NCBI RefSeq assembly: GCF_036016195.1
Contig: NZ_JAYWTM010000029.1
Location: 1 to 64,000, forward strand
Direction of reading: 5' to 3'
Length of the DNA: 64,000 bases
DNA from: Brenneria populi
GTDB taxonomy: Bacteria; Pseudomonadota; Gammaproteobacteria; Enterobacterales; Enterobacteriaceae
Positions 40,792-49,754 of the stretch are shown one piece after another. The stretch's first letter is position 1. Each line of letters opens with the position of its first letter. The position numbers were made by a program, and so were the translations under genes. The notes beneath the pieces were generated by a model. The model was not told the origin of the DNA. It saw only the letters and a program-made list of their open reading frames with translations, and ran no database searches.

Positions 40792-41791
40792 TGGGCTGTT
40801 CCTCATCGTTCAAAGAATTCAATATAGGATTAATTAGATGTTCGACTTTTAAAGCATATTGCCCGTCGGCGGTACCGTACTGGCAGGTCAGGACCGGTAC
40901 GCCGTCGACATGGGCGATTAACCGTTCCGGCTTGTCTATCGGCAAAATGTCGCCGGGTTTTAACTGAAGAATTTTGGAGATGCGTAAAGGAATGTCGACA
41001 AAACCCGCCACCAGTTCCAGTTCCGAATGCTGCACCTGTTTCGCCAGCGCTTCCCGCCAGTTTTGATCTTCCTGGCGCGAGTTTTCCAACGGCGGATTGA
41101 CCAGAAGCTCGCGCAGCGGTTCTATCATGGAGAAGGGAATACAGATGCTGAACTCCCCGGACAACGATCCGATTTCCACATGGAAAGGGGTGGTAACCAC
41201 AATATCGTTGGGCGAATTGGTGATGTTGGTGAATTTTACCTGCATCTCCGAGCGGACATATTCTATATCCAGCTTATAAATCGCCTGCCAGGCATCGCTG
41301 TAGGCTTCCAGCGCAAGGCGCAGCATGCGCTTAACGATGCGCTGTTCGGTATGGGTAAACTCCCGGCCTTCCACTTTCGTAGGAAAACGACCGTCGCCGC
41401 CAAACAGGTTATCGACCGCAATAAAAACCAGGCTGGGCGAAAAGACCAGCAGCGCCGTTCCGCGCAAGGGTTTCATATGGATCAGGTTGATATTCGTCGG
41501 CACCGGTAGATTTCGCGCGAACTCGTGATAGGGCAGGATTTTAATTGCGCCGACCGTAATATCCGGGCTGCGGCGCAGAAGATTAAATAGCCCCATTCTG
41601 AACTGGCGGGCAAAGCGCTCGTTAATGATTTCCAGCGCCTGTAGGCGTTCACGAACAACGCGACGCTGCGTATTGGGATCATAAGGTTTTACGTCGCCCG
41701 CTACGGTGGCTACCGGGGTATCGTCCCCATCGTCGCTGCTGCCGTTCAGCAGTGCGTCGATTTCAGCCTGAGAAAGAATACTGTCACCCAT
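40784..41791 (-). CDS. fliM: Flagellar motor switch protein FliM
   Basis: FliM receives CheY-P and switches rotation. The 335-residue protein begins with the CheY-binding segment ILSQAEIDALLNG (residues 5-17), then a middle CheC-like domain that contacts FliG (LQALEIINERFARQFRMGLF), and a C-terminal SpoA domain that binds FliN. It starts six bases after the fliL stop. Confidence 0.97.
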   Translation of the reverse strand: MGDSILSQAEIDALLNGSSDDGDDTPVATVAGDVKPYDPNTQRRVVRERLQALEIINERFARQFRMGLFNLLRRSPDITVGAIKILPYHEFARNLPVPTNINLIHMKPLRGTALLVFSPSLVFIAVDNLFGGDGRFPTKVEGREFTHTEQRIVKRMLRLALEAYSDAWQAIYKLDIEYVRSEMQVKFTNITNSPNDIVVTTPFHVEIGSLSGEFSICIPFSMIEPLRELLVNPPLENSRQEDQNWREALAKQVQHSELELVAGFVDIPLRISKILQLKPGDILPIDKPERLIAHVDGVPVLTCQYGTADGQYALKVEHLINPILNSLNDEEQPNE

Positions 41792-41797
41792 AAATAA

Positions 41798-42277
41798 TTA
41801 CCGTAGTATGAACGCTGTGAACAGGACATCATTAATTGTTTGTTCCGCCTGTCCTGGGACCAAAGGGGGAGCAAGTGCTTGTTTGATCTCTTCCACCAAT
41901 TTCTGTTTACCTTGTTCCGTACTCAGGGCCGCTGAGTTTTGGCGGGATAATAGTAAGAGCAAACGGCTACGCACTTCCGGCAAATAATTACTGAGCTGTT
42001 GGTGTGTCGCTTCATCCGGCAATCTCAGGGTAAAGCCAACGTATAAAACCCGATCTAAATCATTGTCGGGGTTCTGCAGGTTAACGGTAAAGGTGTCAAG
42101 CGGCATAAAAACCGGCGCCGGCGGCGGCACGATTTTGGGCGTTTGCGTCGTATCGGTCGGTTTATAAAGAAACCACCAGGCTGCGCCCCCCGCTATGGCG
42201 GTCAGCAATGCGATCACGATAAGCACAACGAGCCAGGTTGAACGCTTTCGTCCCGAGGTGAGAGCTTGTTCAGACAT
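41798..42277 (-). CDS. fliL: Flagellar basal body-associated protein FliL
   Basis: FliL surrounds the stator units and helps torque at high load. In this 159-residue protein one N-terminal membrane helix (STWLVVLIVIALLTAIAGGA) is followed by a stomatin-like periplasmic domain (FTVNLQNPDNDLDRVLYVGF, VRSRLLLLLSRQNSAALSTE). It heads the fliLMNOPQR set. In E. coli this set has its own promoter, and a 154-base gap upstream of fliL here fits that. Confidence 0.95.
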   Translation of the reverse strand: MSEQALTSGRKRSTWLVVLIVIALLTAIAGGAAWWFLYKPTDTTQTPKIVPPPAPVFMPLDTFTVNLQNPDNDLDRVLYVGFTLRLPDEATHQQLSNYLPEVRSRLLLLLSRQNSAALSTEQGKQKLVEEIKQALAPPLVPGQAEQTINDVLFTAFILR

Positions 42278-42420
42278 AAATAAAGATAATTCCCGTTACG
42301 TATTTGAAAGATGGCATGAAAAAGACATCACCGACCTCATTTAACCCAAGATCGATTATCCCGTCTATTTCCTCCATCAATAGGAAGAATAGACAAGGAA
42401 AATGAGGCTAGCTTGCGTAT

Positions 42421-42447
42421 TTATCGGCATCCTAAGCGAAGATATTA
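42421..42447 (-). promoter_or_regulatory. Possible sigma-28 promoter overlapping the fliK 3' end
   Basis: On the minus strand TAATATCT, an 11-base spacer and a perfect GCCGATAA form a candidate FliA site about 145 bases upstream of fliL. The -35 matches only about five of eight positions. If active it would let fliLMNOPQR be boosted late. Confidence 0.4.
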
Positions 42448-43880
42448 ATCCCGGTAATGTCGGAAGCCATTTGCTGCAGGGATGTCGGCACGTTTAACGT
42501 CGTCGTCAAGCCGTCTGCCGACATGCCCTCGGAGGCCTGAGCAATGCCTGAATCTGACGTTTGCCGCTCCTCTGTCCAGCTCTGCGACGACTCGCCGCCC
42601 ACGCTGGCCTGCCCTAAATCAATACCGTTTTCCGCCAGCGACGTGCGCAGATGAGGGAGGGCGGCTTCCAATGCCGCTCTAACCTGACTGTGCGCCGACA
42701 CAAAATGGATCTGAGCTTCGTTATCGTTGTTCAGCGTTAGGTTTATCTGTAAAGAGCCTAGCTCCTCCGGATGAAGACGAAGTTTGGCGTTCTGCTGACC
42801 GTCGCGGGCGAACATGACAATTTGCTGGCCGAGCGACTGTTGCCAGCCTTCACTTCCCACTTGCGCGTTCAGCATGGCGCTGGAAGTCGTCACGGCGCCG
42901 GCCGCCTGCTGTGTAGCCGTTTGGGCTGCCGCGGATAATGCATGGGAAGGGGCGGCGATCGACGGCGATGCGTTGTTGGCGCTGTTCGCGGCGGCAGACT
43001 CGATATTCCTGGCTGCGGCGGTCGCGATGGCGCTATTGCCGGCGGCGCTGTCGCCATCGGCGCCGTCGTCAACGACGAACTCGATTTTCTTGCCGGTCGA
43101 GGCGTCCGCACGATTGAGCTGACGGCCGTCGTCATCCGCGGCGATCGCGGTTAAAGGGCTATCCGATTGCGCAGCCGCGTCCGTTGCCGCCGGCTCGGCG
43201 GCGAGCGTTAAGGCGGCCGCAGCGGATGGCGTCGGCGTCAATGCGTTATCCGGAGCGCGGGATACGGCGTCAGACGCCGCGTCGGCTTTTATTGTCTGCG
43301 CCTGGTTCAACATCGCCAGCAGTGACTGGGTGGCGGCATCCGGCGCATAGTCGGAGATATCGCTCTCGTCCTGATGGTCGGTGGTCTCCTGAGCGCTTGG
43401 CAGTACGGCGCTGTCGACCGGCCCGGCGAGATCCTCCGGCGCCGCCTGGATATCCTCTTTTGGGGCGATGTTTTTTTCTTTATCCGCCGCCGGCGTATTC
43501 TTTAATCCGGCGTATTCGGCCGTCGGATCGGTTGCGGCGGCGTCTATTTCCGCCGTGCTATCGGCCGTATCCGCATTATCCGGCACGGCCGCCGTTTTAT
43601 CCGCCGGCGGTTCTTTGGGAGATGGCTGTGCGGAGGCGTTCTTTGCGGTCTCTTGAGCCGCCGCGTCGCCGTCTGCGGAGGCGGACTCGGCAGATTCTTG
43701 ATTATCGGCAGGACGTGTCGCGCCATCGCCCGCGGATGCGGTTTCTGTGGATGGCGCCGCATCTTGGCGCGCTGACAGCATCTGTTCAAAGGCGCCGCCG
43801 GATTCAGACTGGCGCGCGGACGACGACGCTGTCGACGTATTGTTATTGATGACAACGTTACTGACGCTGGAAAGATTCAT
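42432..43880 (-). CDS. fliK: Flagellar hook-length control protein FliK
   Basis: FliK is the exported molecular ruler that sets hook length and triggers the FlhB switch. This 482-residue protein is longer than E. coli FliK (375). The extra length is in an Ala/Asp/Pro-rich ruler region (about residues 30-300), and a longer ruler predicts a longer hook. The C-terminal switch domain is conserved (VMFARDGQQNAKLRLHPEEL, LGSLQINLTLNNDNEAQIHF, LRTSLAENGIDLGQASV). It overlaps the fliJ stop by four bases. Confidence 0.94.
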   Translation of the reverse strand: MNLSSVSNVVINNNTSTASSSARQSESGGAFEQMLSARQDAAPSTETASAGDGATRPADNQESAESASADGDAAAQETAKNASAQPSPKEPPADKTAAVPDNADTADSTAEIDAAATDPTAEYAGLKNTPAADKEKNIAPKEDIQAAPEDLAGPVDSAVLPSAQETTDHQDESDISDYAPDAATQSLLAMLNQAQTIKADAASDAVSRAPDNALTPTPSAAAALTLAAEPAATDAAAQSDSPLTAIAADDDGRQLNRADASTGKKIEFVVDDGADGDSAAGNSAIATAAARNIESAAANSANNASPSIAAPSHALSAAAQTATQQAAGAVTTSSAMLNAQVGSEGWQQSLGQQIVMFARDGQQNAKLRLHPEELGSLQINLTLNNDNEAQIHFVSAHSQVRAALEAALPHLRTSLAENGIDLGQASVGGESSQSWTEERQTSDSGIAQASEGMSADGLTTTLNVPTSLQQMASDITGINIFA

Positions 43881-44320
43881 GGATGCTTCCTCAGTGAGGC
43901 TCGTTGTGCAAACTCGTCCATCAGTTTCTGATCCTGGCGGTTGGCATAGAGCAGAGCTTTTTGCGCCGAACGATCCTGCAGGGTGGTAAACGCATTCAGC
44001 CTTTGGTATTTGGTCCGCCAGGTTTGGGTAGCCTGTTGTAATTGCCGGTTCCAGTGCGCCAGCTGCTTCCGATGCTGCTCTATCGCTTTTTCCAGCGTGA
44101 GCAAAAACTGTTGATAGTTATACCAGTTAGCGGAATTAATACCGCTGCTCATGGTGGACTGTAACTGCTGACGGTAATCTGTTTCGTAGTCGAGCAACAT
44201 CTCCAGCTGTTTTTGCACGTTCAGATGCGACTGGCGCACTTTTCCCAGCAGTACCGCCGCGTCATCAGCTTCCTGTTTGGCTAAATCGCGTAATGTATCC
44301 AACGGTGATTGCGTTTTCAT
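43877..44320 (-). CDS. fliJ: Flagellar export protein FliJ
   Basis: FliJ is the coiled-coil stalk inside the FliI hexamer that couples it to FlhA. The 147-residue protein has the same length as E. coli FliJ and shares NYQQFLLTLEKAIEQHRKQL and MDEFAQRASLRK. The start at 44320 (MKTQSPLDTLRDLA) is chosen because it aligns with the family; an upstream ATG would add 16 unrelated residues overlapping the fliI gap. Confidence 0.95.
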   Translation of the reverse strand: MKTQSPLDTLRDLAKQEADDAAVLLGKVRQSHLNVQKQLEMLLDYETDYRQQLQSTMSSGINSANWYNYQQFLLTLEKAIEQHRKQLAHWNRQLQQATQTWRTKYQRLNAFTTLQDRSAQKALLYANRQDQKLMDEFAQRASLRKHP

Positions 44321-44377
44321 CCGACCCCACAGTGAAATATTCAGACTAATCCAATTAATTAACGTCAAAAAAATCCA

Positions 44378-45754
44378 TCAGCTTATATCGCCGGAAGAAA
44401 ACAGAGCAAAAAGCTGATTCTGCGCATCCTCATAGTTGCAACGTTCGAAAATTCCCTGTTTTAAAAACTTTTCCATGTTGGGATAGAGGCGAATGGCGCG
44501 ATCGAGCAGCGGATCGCTGCCGGCGGCATAAGCGCCCACGCTGATTAAATCGCGGTTGCGCTGATAGCTGGAAAGCAGCTGCTTAAACTGTTGCACGGTG
44601 GCGTAGTGCTTTTCCTCTACCAGTGACGTCATTGCCCGGCTAATCGAGGCTTCGATATCGATGGCGGGATAGTGGCCCGCCTCGGCCAGATGCCGGGACA
44701 GCACGATGTGGCCGTCGAGAATAGCCCGGGCGGCGTCGGCGATCGGGTCTTGCTGGTCGTCGCCTTCCGTCAGCACGGTATAGAAGGCGGTGATGGAGCC
44801 GCCGCCATTGATGCCGTTACCGGCCCTTTCCACCAATGAGGGTAATTTGGCGAAAACGGAGGGCGGATAGCCTTTGGTGGCCGGAGGTTCGCCTATCGCC
44901 AGTGCGATTTCACGCTGGGCCATCGCGTAGCGGGTAAGTGAATCCATAATCAGCAATACGTGGTGGCCGCGATCGCGGAAGTCTTCTGCAATTCGCGTGG
45001 CGTAAGCCGCCCCCTGCATCCGCAATAATGGCGATACGTCCGCCGGCGCGGCGATCACCACCGCGCGGGAACGACCCTCCTCGCCGAGGATGTTCTCGAT
45101 AAAGTCTTTAACTTCCCGGCCGCGTTCCCCGATGAGGCCGACGACGATCACATCCGCTTTGGTATAACGGGCCATCATGCCGAGCAGTACGCTTTTCCCC
45201 ACGCCGGAGCCGGCGAACAGCCCCATTCGCTGGCCTCGGCCCACGGTCAATAGCGCGTTGATCGCCCGAACGCCGACATCAAGCACGTTGCTTATCGGGG
45301 TTCTCTGCAAAGGATTGTACGGCGCGGAGGTTAATGTCGCCCGATAGCCGGTCTCCGGAGCGGGCAACCCGTCAAGCGGTTTGGCGGTACCGTCCAGCAC
45401 CCGTCCCAGCAGGCCAGGCCCTAACGGCAGCTGTTTTCCCTGCGTACTGCCGTCCGCCGACTGGCGCGCATAAACGCGGGCGCCGGGGGTGATCCCCTCC
45501 ATTTCTTCCAACGGCATCAGGAAAAGTTTCTGTCCGTTGAAGCCGACGACTTCGCTTTCCAACTCTTTAGTTTCGCTGCCGTTCTGACGCTCTATCAGGC
45601 AGGTCGCGCCCAGCGGAAGATGTAGCCCTGTGGCTTCCAGCACCAGACCGGTGGCGCGCACCAGCTTGCCGTAATGTCGAACCGAAGGCGTGCCGGCAAT
45701 GCGCTTTTCATAGGCATCAATCGTCGTCAGCCAGCGGGATAGGCGGGATGTCAT
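44378..45754 (-). CDS. fliI: Flagellum-specific ATPase FliI
   Basis: FliI is the hexameric ATPase of the export apparatus, related to F1-beta. The 458-residue protein has Walker A (GLFAGSGVGKSVL), the GLIGERGREVKDFIENIL motif, Walker B (HVLLIMDSLTRYA) and the conserved ITAFYTVLTEGDD. It begins MTSRLSRWLTTIDAYEKR like E. coli. An in-frame ATG ten codons earlier lies inside fliH and is unlikely. It starts two bases after the fliH stop. Confidence 0.97.
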   Translation of the reverse strand: MTSRLSRWLTTIDAYEKRIAGTPSVRHYGKLVRATGLVLEATGLHLPLGATCLIERQNGSETKELESEVVGFNGQKLFLMPLEEMEGITPGARVYARQSADGSTQGKQLPLGPGLLGRVLDGTAKPLDGLPAPETGYRATLTSAPYNPLQRTPISNVLDVGVRAINALLTVGRGQRMGLFAGSGVGKSVLLGMMARYTKADVIVVGLIGERGREVKDFIENILGEEGRSRAVVIAAPADVSPLLRMQGAAYATRIAEDFRDRGHHVLLIMDSLTRYAMAQREIALAIGEPPATKGYPPSVFAKLPSLVERAGNGINGGGSITAFYTVLTEGDDQQDPIADAARAILDGHIVLSRHLAEAGHYPAIDIEASISRAMTSLVEEKHYATVQQFKQLLSSYQRNRDLISVGAYAAGSDPLLDRAIRLYPNMEKFLKQGIFERCNYEDAQNQLFALFSSGDIS

Positions 45755-45756
45755 CG

Positions 45757-46458
45757 TCACTCTCCCGGCGCCGCCAGGCGGCACAATTCACGCCAGCGGG
45801 TTGCCAGGCTGGCATCGAGGTCGCCCTCTTCGGCGCTGACTTTGCATCCGCCCGGATGTAGCTGATTGTCAGCTAATAAATTCCACCCGTGCGCGCTGAG
45901 CGTGGCGCCGAGATGTTTCTCCACCAGCGCCAGATCGGCGGGATGCACCCGCAGCTGGGGTTTACCGCTGAACATCGGCTCCTGCTGAATAAATTGTTGA
46001 ATCTGGCTGATCAGCGCCGTACCGTCACAGGCGGGGGCCTGGCCGATAATCTGTTTGGCCGCGGTTAGCGCCAGCTGCATCAGGCGTGCGGGAATCACCG
46101 TGTCCAAGGCGTCCAGCGTCTGCTGAAATTCAGTCACCATTTGCTGTAATTGGGCAACTATCGGCGTTTGCTGCTGCTGAATTTCTTCCCGCCCTTGCTT
46201 CCGTCCTTCTTCCAGTCCTTGCTGGTGGCCGGCGTTATAACCTTCCTGCTGCCCTTGGGTGAATCCGGTTTGCCGCGCTTTTTTCTCTACCCGATCGCGC
46301 AGCTCGGCCAAATCCTCTTCGGTAACGGATGGCGCGTCGCCGGCGGGCGGCGGGGCATTATCCGCCGCCGATGCTGGATGCGCATACGCCTCCTCGTGCG
46401 AGGAGAGATCTTGTAATGACCACGGGCGCCAGTTCATCGCTTTCAATGCATCAGACAT
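45757..46458 (-). CDS. fliH: Flagellar assembly protein FliH
   Basis: FliH binds and regulates FliI and links it to the C ring. The 233-residue protein has the typical Gly-rich repeat helix (GxxxG pattern in GFTQGQQEGYNAGHQQGLEE, extending to GRKQG) and the conserved C-terminus FSGKPQLRVHPADL and LHPGGCKVSAEEGDLDAS. The ATG at 46458 (MSDALK) aligns with E. coli and overlaps the fliG stop by eight bases; a start 21 bases earlier is possible. Confidence 0.95.
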   Translation of the reverse strand: MSDALKAMNWRPWSLQDLSSHEEAYAHPASAADNAPPPAGDAPSVTEEDLAELRDRVEKKARQTGFTQGQQEGYNAGHQQGLEEGRKQGREEIQQQQTPIVAQLQQMVTEFQQTLDALDTVIPARLMQLALTAAKQIIGQAPACDGTALISQIQQFIQQEPMFSGKPQLRVHPADLALVEKHLGATLSAHGWNLLADNQLHPGGCKVSAEEGDLDASLATRWRELCRLAAPGE

Positions 46459-47443
46459 AGGCATCCTCGCCGCCGCCAATCACGATCTCCCCGCTGTCGG
46501 CCAAACGGCGGACAATAAGCAGAATGGCTTTCTGCTCGCTTTCCACCTGAGACATGCGCACCGGACCGCGAGTCGCCAAATCGTCGCGCAGAATTTCGGC
46601 GGCGCGTTGCGACATATTCTTGAGGAATTTCTCGCGCAGCGGCTCTTCGGCGCCCTTCAGGGCAATGAGCAAGGATTCGGATTCCACTTCCTGCAACAGA
46701 CGCTGAATACTGCGGTCGTCCACATCCACCAGATTTTCGAACAGGAACATTTCATCAATGATTTTCTGCGCCAGTTCGCCGTCGAACTCGCGCACGGCGT
46801 CAATAACGGCTTCTTCCTGCTGGGTTTTCATCAGGTTGATAATCTCGGCCGCGGTACGGATGCCGCCCATCTTGCTGCGTTTGAGATTCTGGCCGTCCAG
46901 CAGCCCATTCAGCACTTCGGTCAGTTCCGCCAGCGCGGCGGGCTGCACGCCGCCAAAGGTGGCGATGCGCAGCATGACGTCGTTACGCAGACGCTCGTCG
47001 AAGAGCGCCAAAATATCGGCCGCCTGCGCGCGCTTCAGATGCACCAGAATGGTGGCGATAATCTGCGGATGCTCTTCCTGGATAAGGTCGGCGGCGCTCT
47101 GGGGCTCCATAAAGTTGAGCGTTTCCATGCCGCTGGTGGTTTCGCGGCTTTCCAGAATGTCCTCCAGCAGGCTGGAGGCGCGCTCTTCGCCCAATGCTTT
47201 GATCAACACCGAACGCAGGTAATCACCGGCATTGATGCTCAGCGCCGCATACTGTTCGGCATCAATTTCAAACTCTTTTAATACTTCGGTCAACTGCTGA
47301 TTCGATACCTGCCTCATGCTGGCCATCGCCGCGCTTAAGTGCTGGACCTCTCTGGTTGAGAGGTGGGTAAACACATCGGCGGCCCTATCTTCGCCAATGG
47401 TCATCAGCAGAATCGCGCTCTTTTCCGTTCCGGTCAGACTCAT
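46451..47443 (-). CDS. fliG: Flagellar motor switch protein FliG
   Basis: FliG forms the upper C ring and is the torque-receiving partner of MotA. The 330-residue protein starts MSLTGTEKSAILLMTIGEDR and keeps the EHPQ motif (QEEHPQIIATILVHL) and the C-terminal charged torque helix (RSIQRLLQEVESESLLIALK, RGPVRMSQVESEQK). It overlaps the fliF stop by four bases. Confidence 0.98.
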   Translation of the reverse strand: MSLTGTEKSAILLMTIGEDRAADVFTHLSTREVQHLSAAMASMRQVSNQQLTEVLKEFEIDAEQYAALSINAGDYLRSVLIKALGEERASSLLEDILESRETTSGMETLNFMEPQSAADLIQEEHPQIIATILVHLKRAQAADILALFDERLRNDVMLRIATFGGVQPAALAELTEVLNGLLDGQNLKRSKMGGIRTAAEIINLMKTQQEEAVIDAVREFDGELAQKIIDEMFLFENLVDVDDRSIQRLLQEVESESLLIALKGAEEPLREKFLKNMSQRAAEILRDDLATRGPVRMSQVESEQKAILLIVRRLADSGEIVIGGGEDAYV

Positions 47444-49149
47444 ACTTCACTCCCCATCCATTCACGGATTACCAGCGCAACAACCCGAGGGTCATTTTCC
47501 GCCAGGTCGCGTATTTTCTGACTCTGGAGCTCGGCGCTGACTCTCTGTTGAGAACGTTTCTGCTGTTCTTGTTCATCTTTACTCAATTTCACAATGACAT
47601 CGGCATCGCCGTTTGGCTCCGCCGCCGCGACCGCCGCATTCTCGGCGTTCGGCTGGTTTTTATTCATCAGCGGTTTCAGCAGCTTCCGCCACAGGATAAA
47701 GGCGGCGAGGGCGACAAGCAGCCAGCGTCCCGCGTTCATCAAGCGGTCAAAGAAGCTTTGCTGTTGCCAGAAGGGGAGTTCGCCCGCGCTGCTATCCGTT
47801 TGGGTGAACGGCGTATTGGCGATATTCAGCGTATCCCCGCGCTCGGCGGAATAGCCCATCGCCTCGCGGGTAAGCGATTCGATCTGCTTAACCTGTTCAT
47901 CCGTCAATGCGACGGGTTTACCGTCTTCCGACTGGCGATAGTTGACCACCACGGCCACAGATAGACGCTGAAGTGAACCGGCGCTCTGTTTGGTATGGCG
48001 AATGGTGCGGTCGACTTCATAATTGATGGTGGAGTCGTTCCGCGAGCTGGAGGGCGCGGCCGTCGCGTTGGTATTGGCGGTATTGGCGTTATTCTGCGCA
48101 TTGCCGGCATTCGCGTTGTTGGCGTTATTGGCATTGGCGTTATTGGCCGGCGCCGTTATCGGCGCGGTCGGCGCAGGAGCCGGTTGGTTCGACAACGCGC
48201 CCGGCACGCCGCCGACCATGCCGTTGCCCCGCTGCTCGCTGTTGCTGTTTTGTTGCGATCGCACCGCGGCCTGATTCGGAGCCTGGTTAGGCTGGTATTG
48301 CTCGTCGGTCTGTTCCCGGCTGGAGAAATCAAGCTGGGCGGTTACCTGCGCATGAACATTGCCGAGGCCGACCACCGGCGTCAGGATCGATTCAATCCGA
48401 CGTTGATAAAGATTTTCAATCTCGGCGGTAAATTTCAGCTGCGCGGTATTTAGGTCGCGGCCGCTGCTGTCGGACTGGGTCAACAGGCGCCCGTTTTGGT
48501 CGACGATGGTGACGTTGTCAGGGGGTAAACCGGAGACGCTGCTGGAGACCATATAGACGATGGCGTTGATCTGCCCGTCGTCCATCGCCCGGCCCGGTTG
48601 CAAATTGAGCGTTACCGACGCGGACGGGGATTTCTGTTCACGAACAAACAACGACGGCTTGGGGATGGCCAGATGAACGCGCGCGTTCACCACCGGTCCC
48701 AGGGTCTCGATGGTGCGCGACAGCTCTCCCTCCAGCGCGCGCTGGTAGTTGACCTGTTCGCTGAATTGGCTAATGCCGAATTTTTCCTGGTCGAGTAGCT
48801 CAAAACCGACGGCGCCGCCTTTAGGCAGCCCTTGCTGCGCCAGGCGCAGGCGGGTTTCATGTACTTTATCGGCAGGGATCAGCAGCGCGCCGCCGTTGTC
48901 GGCGAAGCGGTAAGGAATGTTCATTTGTCCAAGCTGGGCGACGATACTTCCGCCGTCACGATCGTTCAGGTTACTATATAGCACCCGGTAATCGGGGGTC
49001 TGTGCCCATAAGATCAATGCGGAAACAATGGCGAGCGCTGCAGCGGCAGCAACCAACAATGGAATTTTGGGATTAGCGCGCAAAGAGGAAAACATGGCAG
49101 TAAATCCGTTTTTGTTAGCCGCGTTCAAACTGCTTTTCACGGTGCTCAT
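47440..49149 (-). CDS. fliF: Flagellar MS-ring protein FliF
   Basis: FliF is the first structure built, the inner-membrane ring. The 569-residue protein has TM1 at about 28-49, ring-building motifs with the conserved LLDQEKFGISQFSEQVNYQR, a loop and TM2 near residue 480 (WLLVALAAFILWRKLL), and a C-terminal FliG-binding tail (VALVIREWMGSE). A low-complexity Asn/Ala insert lies in the periplasmic loop, described separately. It is first in the fliFGHIJK operon and divergent from fliE. Confidence 0.97.
   Translation of the reverse strand: MSTVKSSLNAANKNGFTAMFSSLRANPKIPLLVAAAAALAIVSALILWAQTPDYRVLYSNLNDRDGGSIVAQLGQMNIPYRFADNGGALLIPADKVHETRLRLAQQGLPKGGAVGFELLDQEKFGISQFSEQVNYQRALEGELSRTIETLGPVVNARVHLAIPKPSLFVREQKSPSASVTLNLQPGRAMDDGQINAIVYMVSSSVSGLPPDNVTIVDQNGRLLTQSDSSGRDLNTAQLKFTAEIENLYQRRIESILTPVVGLGNVHAQVTAQLDFSSREQTDEQYQPNQAPNQAAVRSQQNSNSEQRGNGMVGGVPGALSNQPAPAPTAPITAPANNANANNANNANAGNAQNNANTANTNATAAPSSSRNDSTINYEVDRTIRHTKQSAGSLQRLSVAVVVNYRQSEDGKPVALTDEQVKQIESLTREAMGYSAERGDTLNIANTPFTQTDSSAGELPFWQQQSFFDRLMNAGRWLLVALAAFILWRKLLKPLMNKNQPNAENAAVAAAEPNGDADVIVKLSKDEQEQQKRSQQRVSAELQSQKIRDLAENDPRVVALVIREWMGSEV
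48050..48150 (-). repeat. Asn-Ala codon repeat within fliF
   Basis: The DNA repeats short units of GCC, AAT and AAC codons (seen on the plus strand as GGCGTTATTGGCATTGGCGT) and encodes a run of Asn and Ala in the disordered periplasmic loop of FliF. The units are multiples of three bases, so copy change would alter loop length but not the frame. Confidence 0.6.
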
Positions 49150-49294
49150 TCGTATTCCCTGCTAGAAATTGACAAATTGATAATGATTGTTGATAACAAA
49201 ACAAACTCCAAGATGAGCAATGCCCGATACGCATTAAAATGAATGTCACCCAAACGGCGTGGTTTTACATTATTTCCTCGGGGCGGAAAATTTG

Positions 49295-49335
49295 ATTGCC
49301 GAATTAGCCGGGTGTTTCATAGCTATTTAACGGCT
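49295..49335. promoter_or_regulatory. FlhD4C2 box between fliF and fliE
   Basis: ATTGC-CG-AATTAGC (49295-49308), a 12-base spacer and AGCTATTT-AA-CGGCT (49321-49335) fit the two inverted FlhDC half-sites, with one mismatch in most blocks. The box lies in the 247-base gap between the divergent class II units fliE and fliF, the place FlhDC binds in E. coli. Confidence 0.6.
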
Positions 49336-49396
49336 TAGAACCTCTTTGATTCTGATATGTTATTCGCTGGTAATTTATCTATTCGGAGAGTGAAAA

Positions 49397-49714
49397 ATGG
49401 CGGTGGAAGGCATAGCTTCTGCGGTGGCGCAATTACAGGCCACGGCGCTTCAGGCTGCGGGCGGCGAAACCAAAACCCCGGCTCCAATGGGCGCAGGGTT
49501 CGCGGCGGAGATGAAATCGGCGTTGGATAAGATCAGCGGTCAGCAACAGGCGGCTCGTACGCAGGCGCAAGATTTTGCGCTGGGCAAGTCCGGCGTGGCG
49601 CTAAATGACGTGATGGTCGATCTGCAAAAGGCCTCGGTTTCGATGCAAATGGGCATCCAGGTGCGCAATAAGCTGGTGACCGCCTATCAGGACATCATGA
49701 GTATGAACGTGTAG
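49397..49714 (+). CDS. fliE: Flagellar hook-basal body complex protein FliE
   Basis: FliE links the MS ring to the proximal rod. The 105-residue protein matches the family, with the conserved C-terminal VMVDLQKASVSMQMGIQVRN and YQDIMSMNV. CGGAGAGTG precedes the ATG. It is divergent from fliF, with a shared FlhDC box. Confidence 0.96.
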   Translation: MAVEGIASAVAQLQATALQAAGGETKTPAPMGAGFAAEMKSALDKISGQQQAARTQAQDFALGKSGVALNDVMVDLQKASVSMQMGIQVRNKLVTAYQDIMSMNV

Positions 49715-49754
49715 GTTGATACTTTTTTCCGCTCCACAACAAGAGGAACGATGG

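Noticed and set aside
46259..47281. A 340-residue open frame on the plus strand opposite fliG and fliH
   Set aside because: It lies wholly antisense to two certain genes, has no family motif and follows the third-position bias of the real genes.
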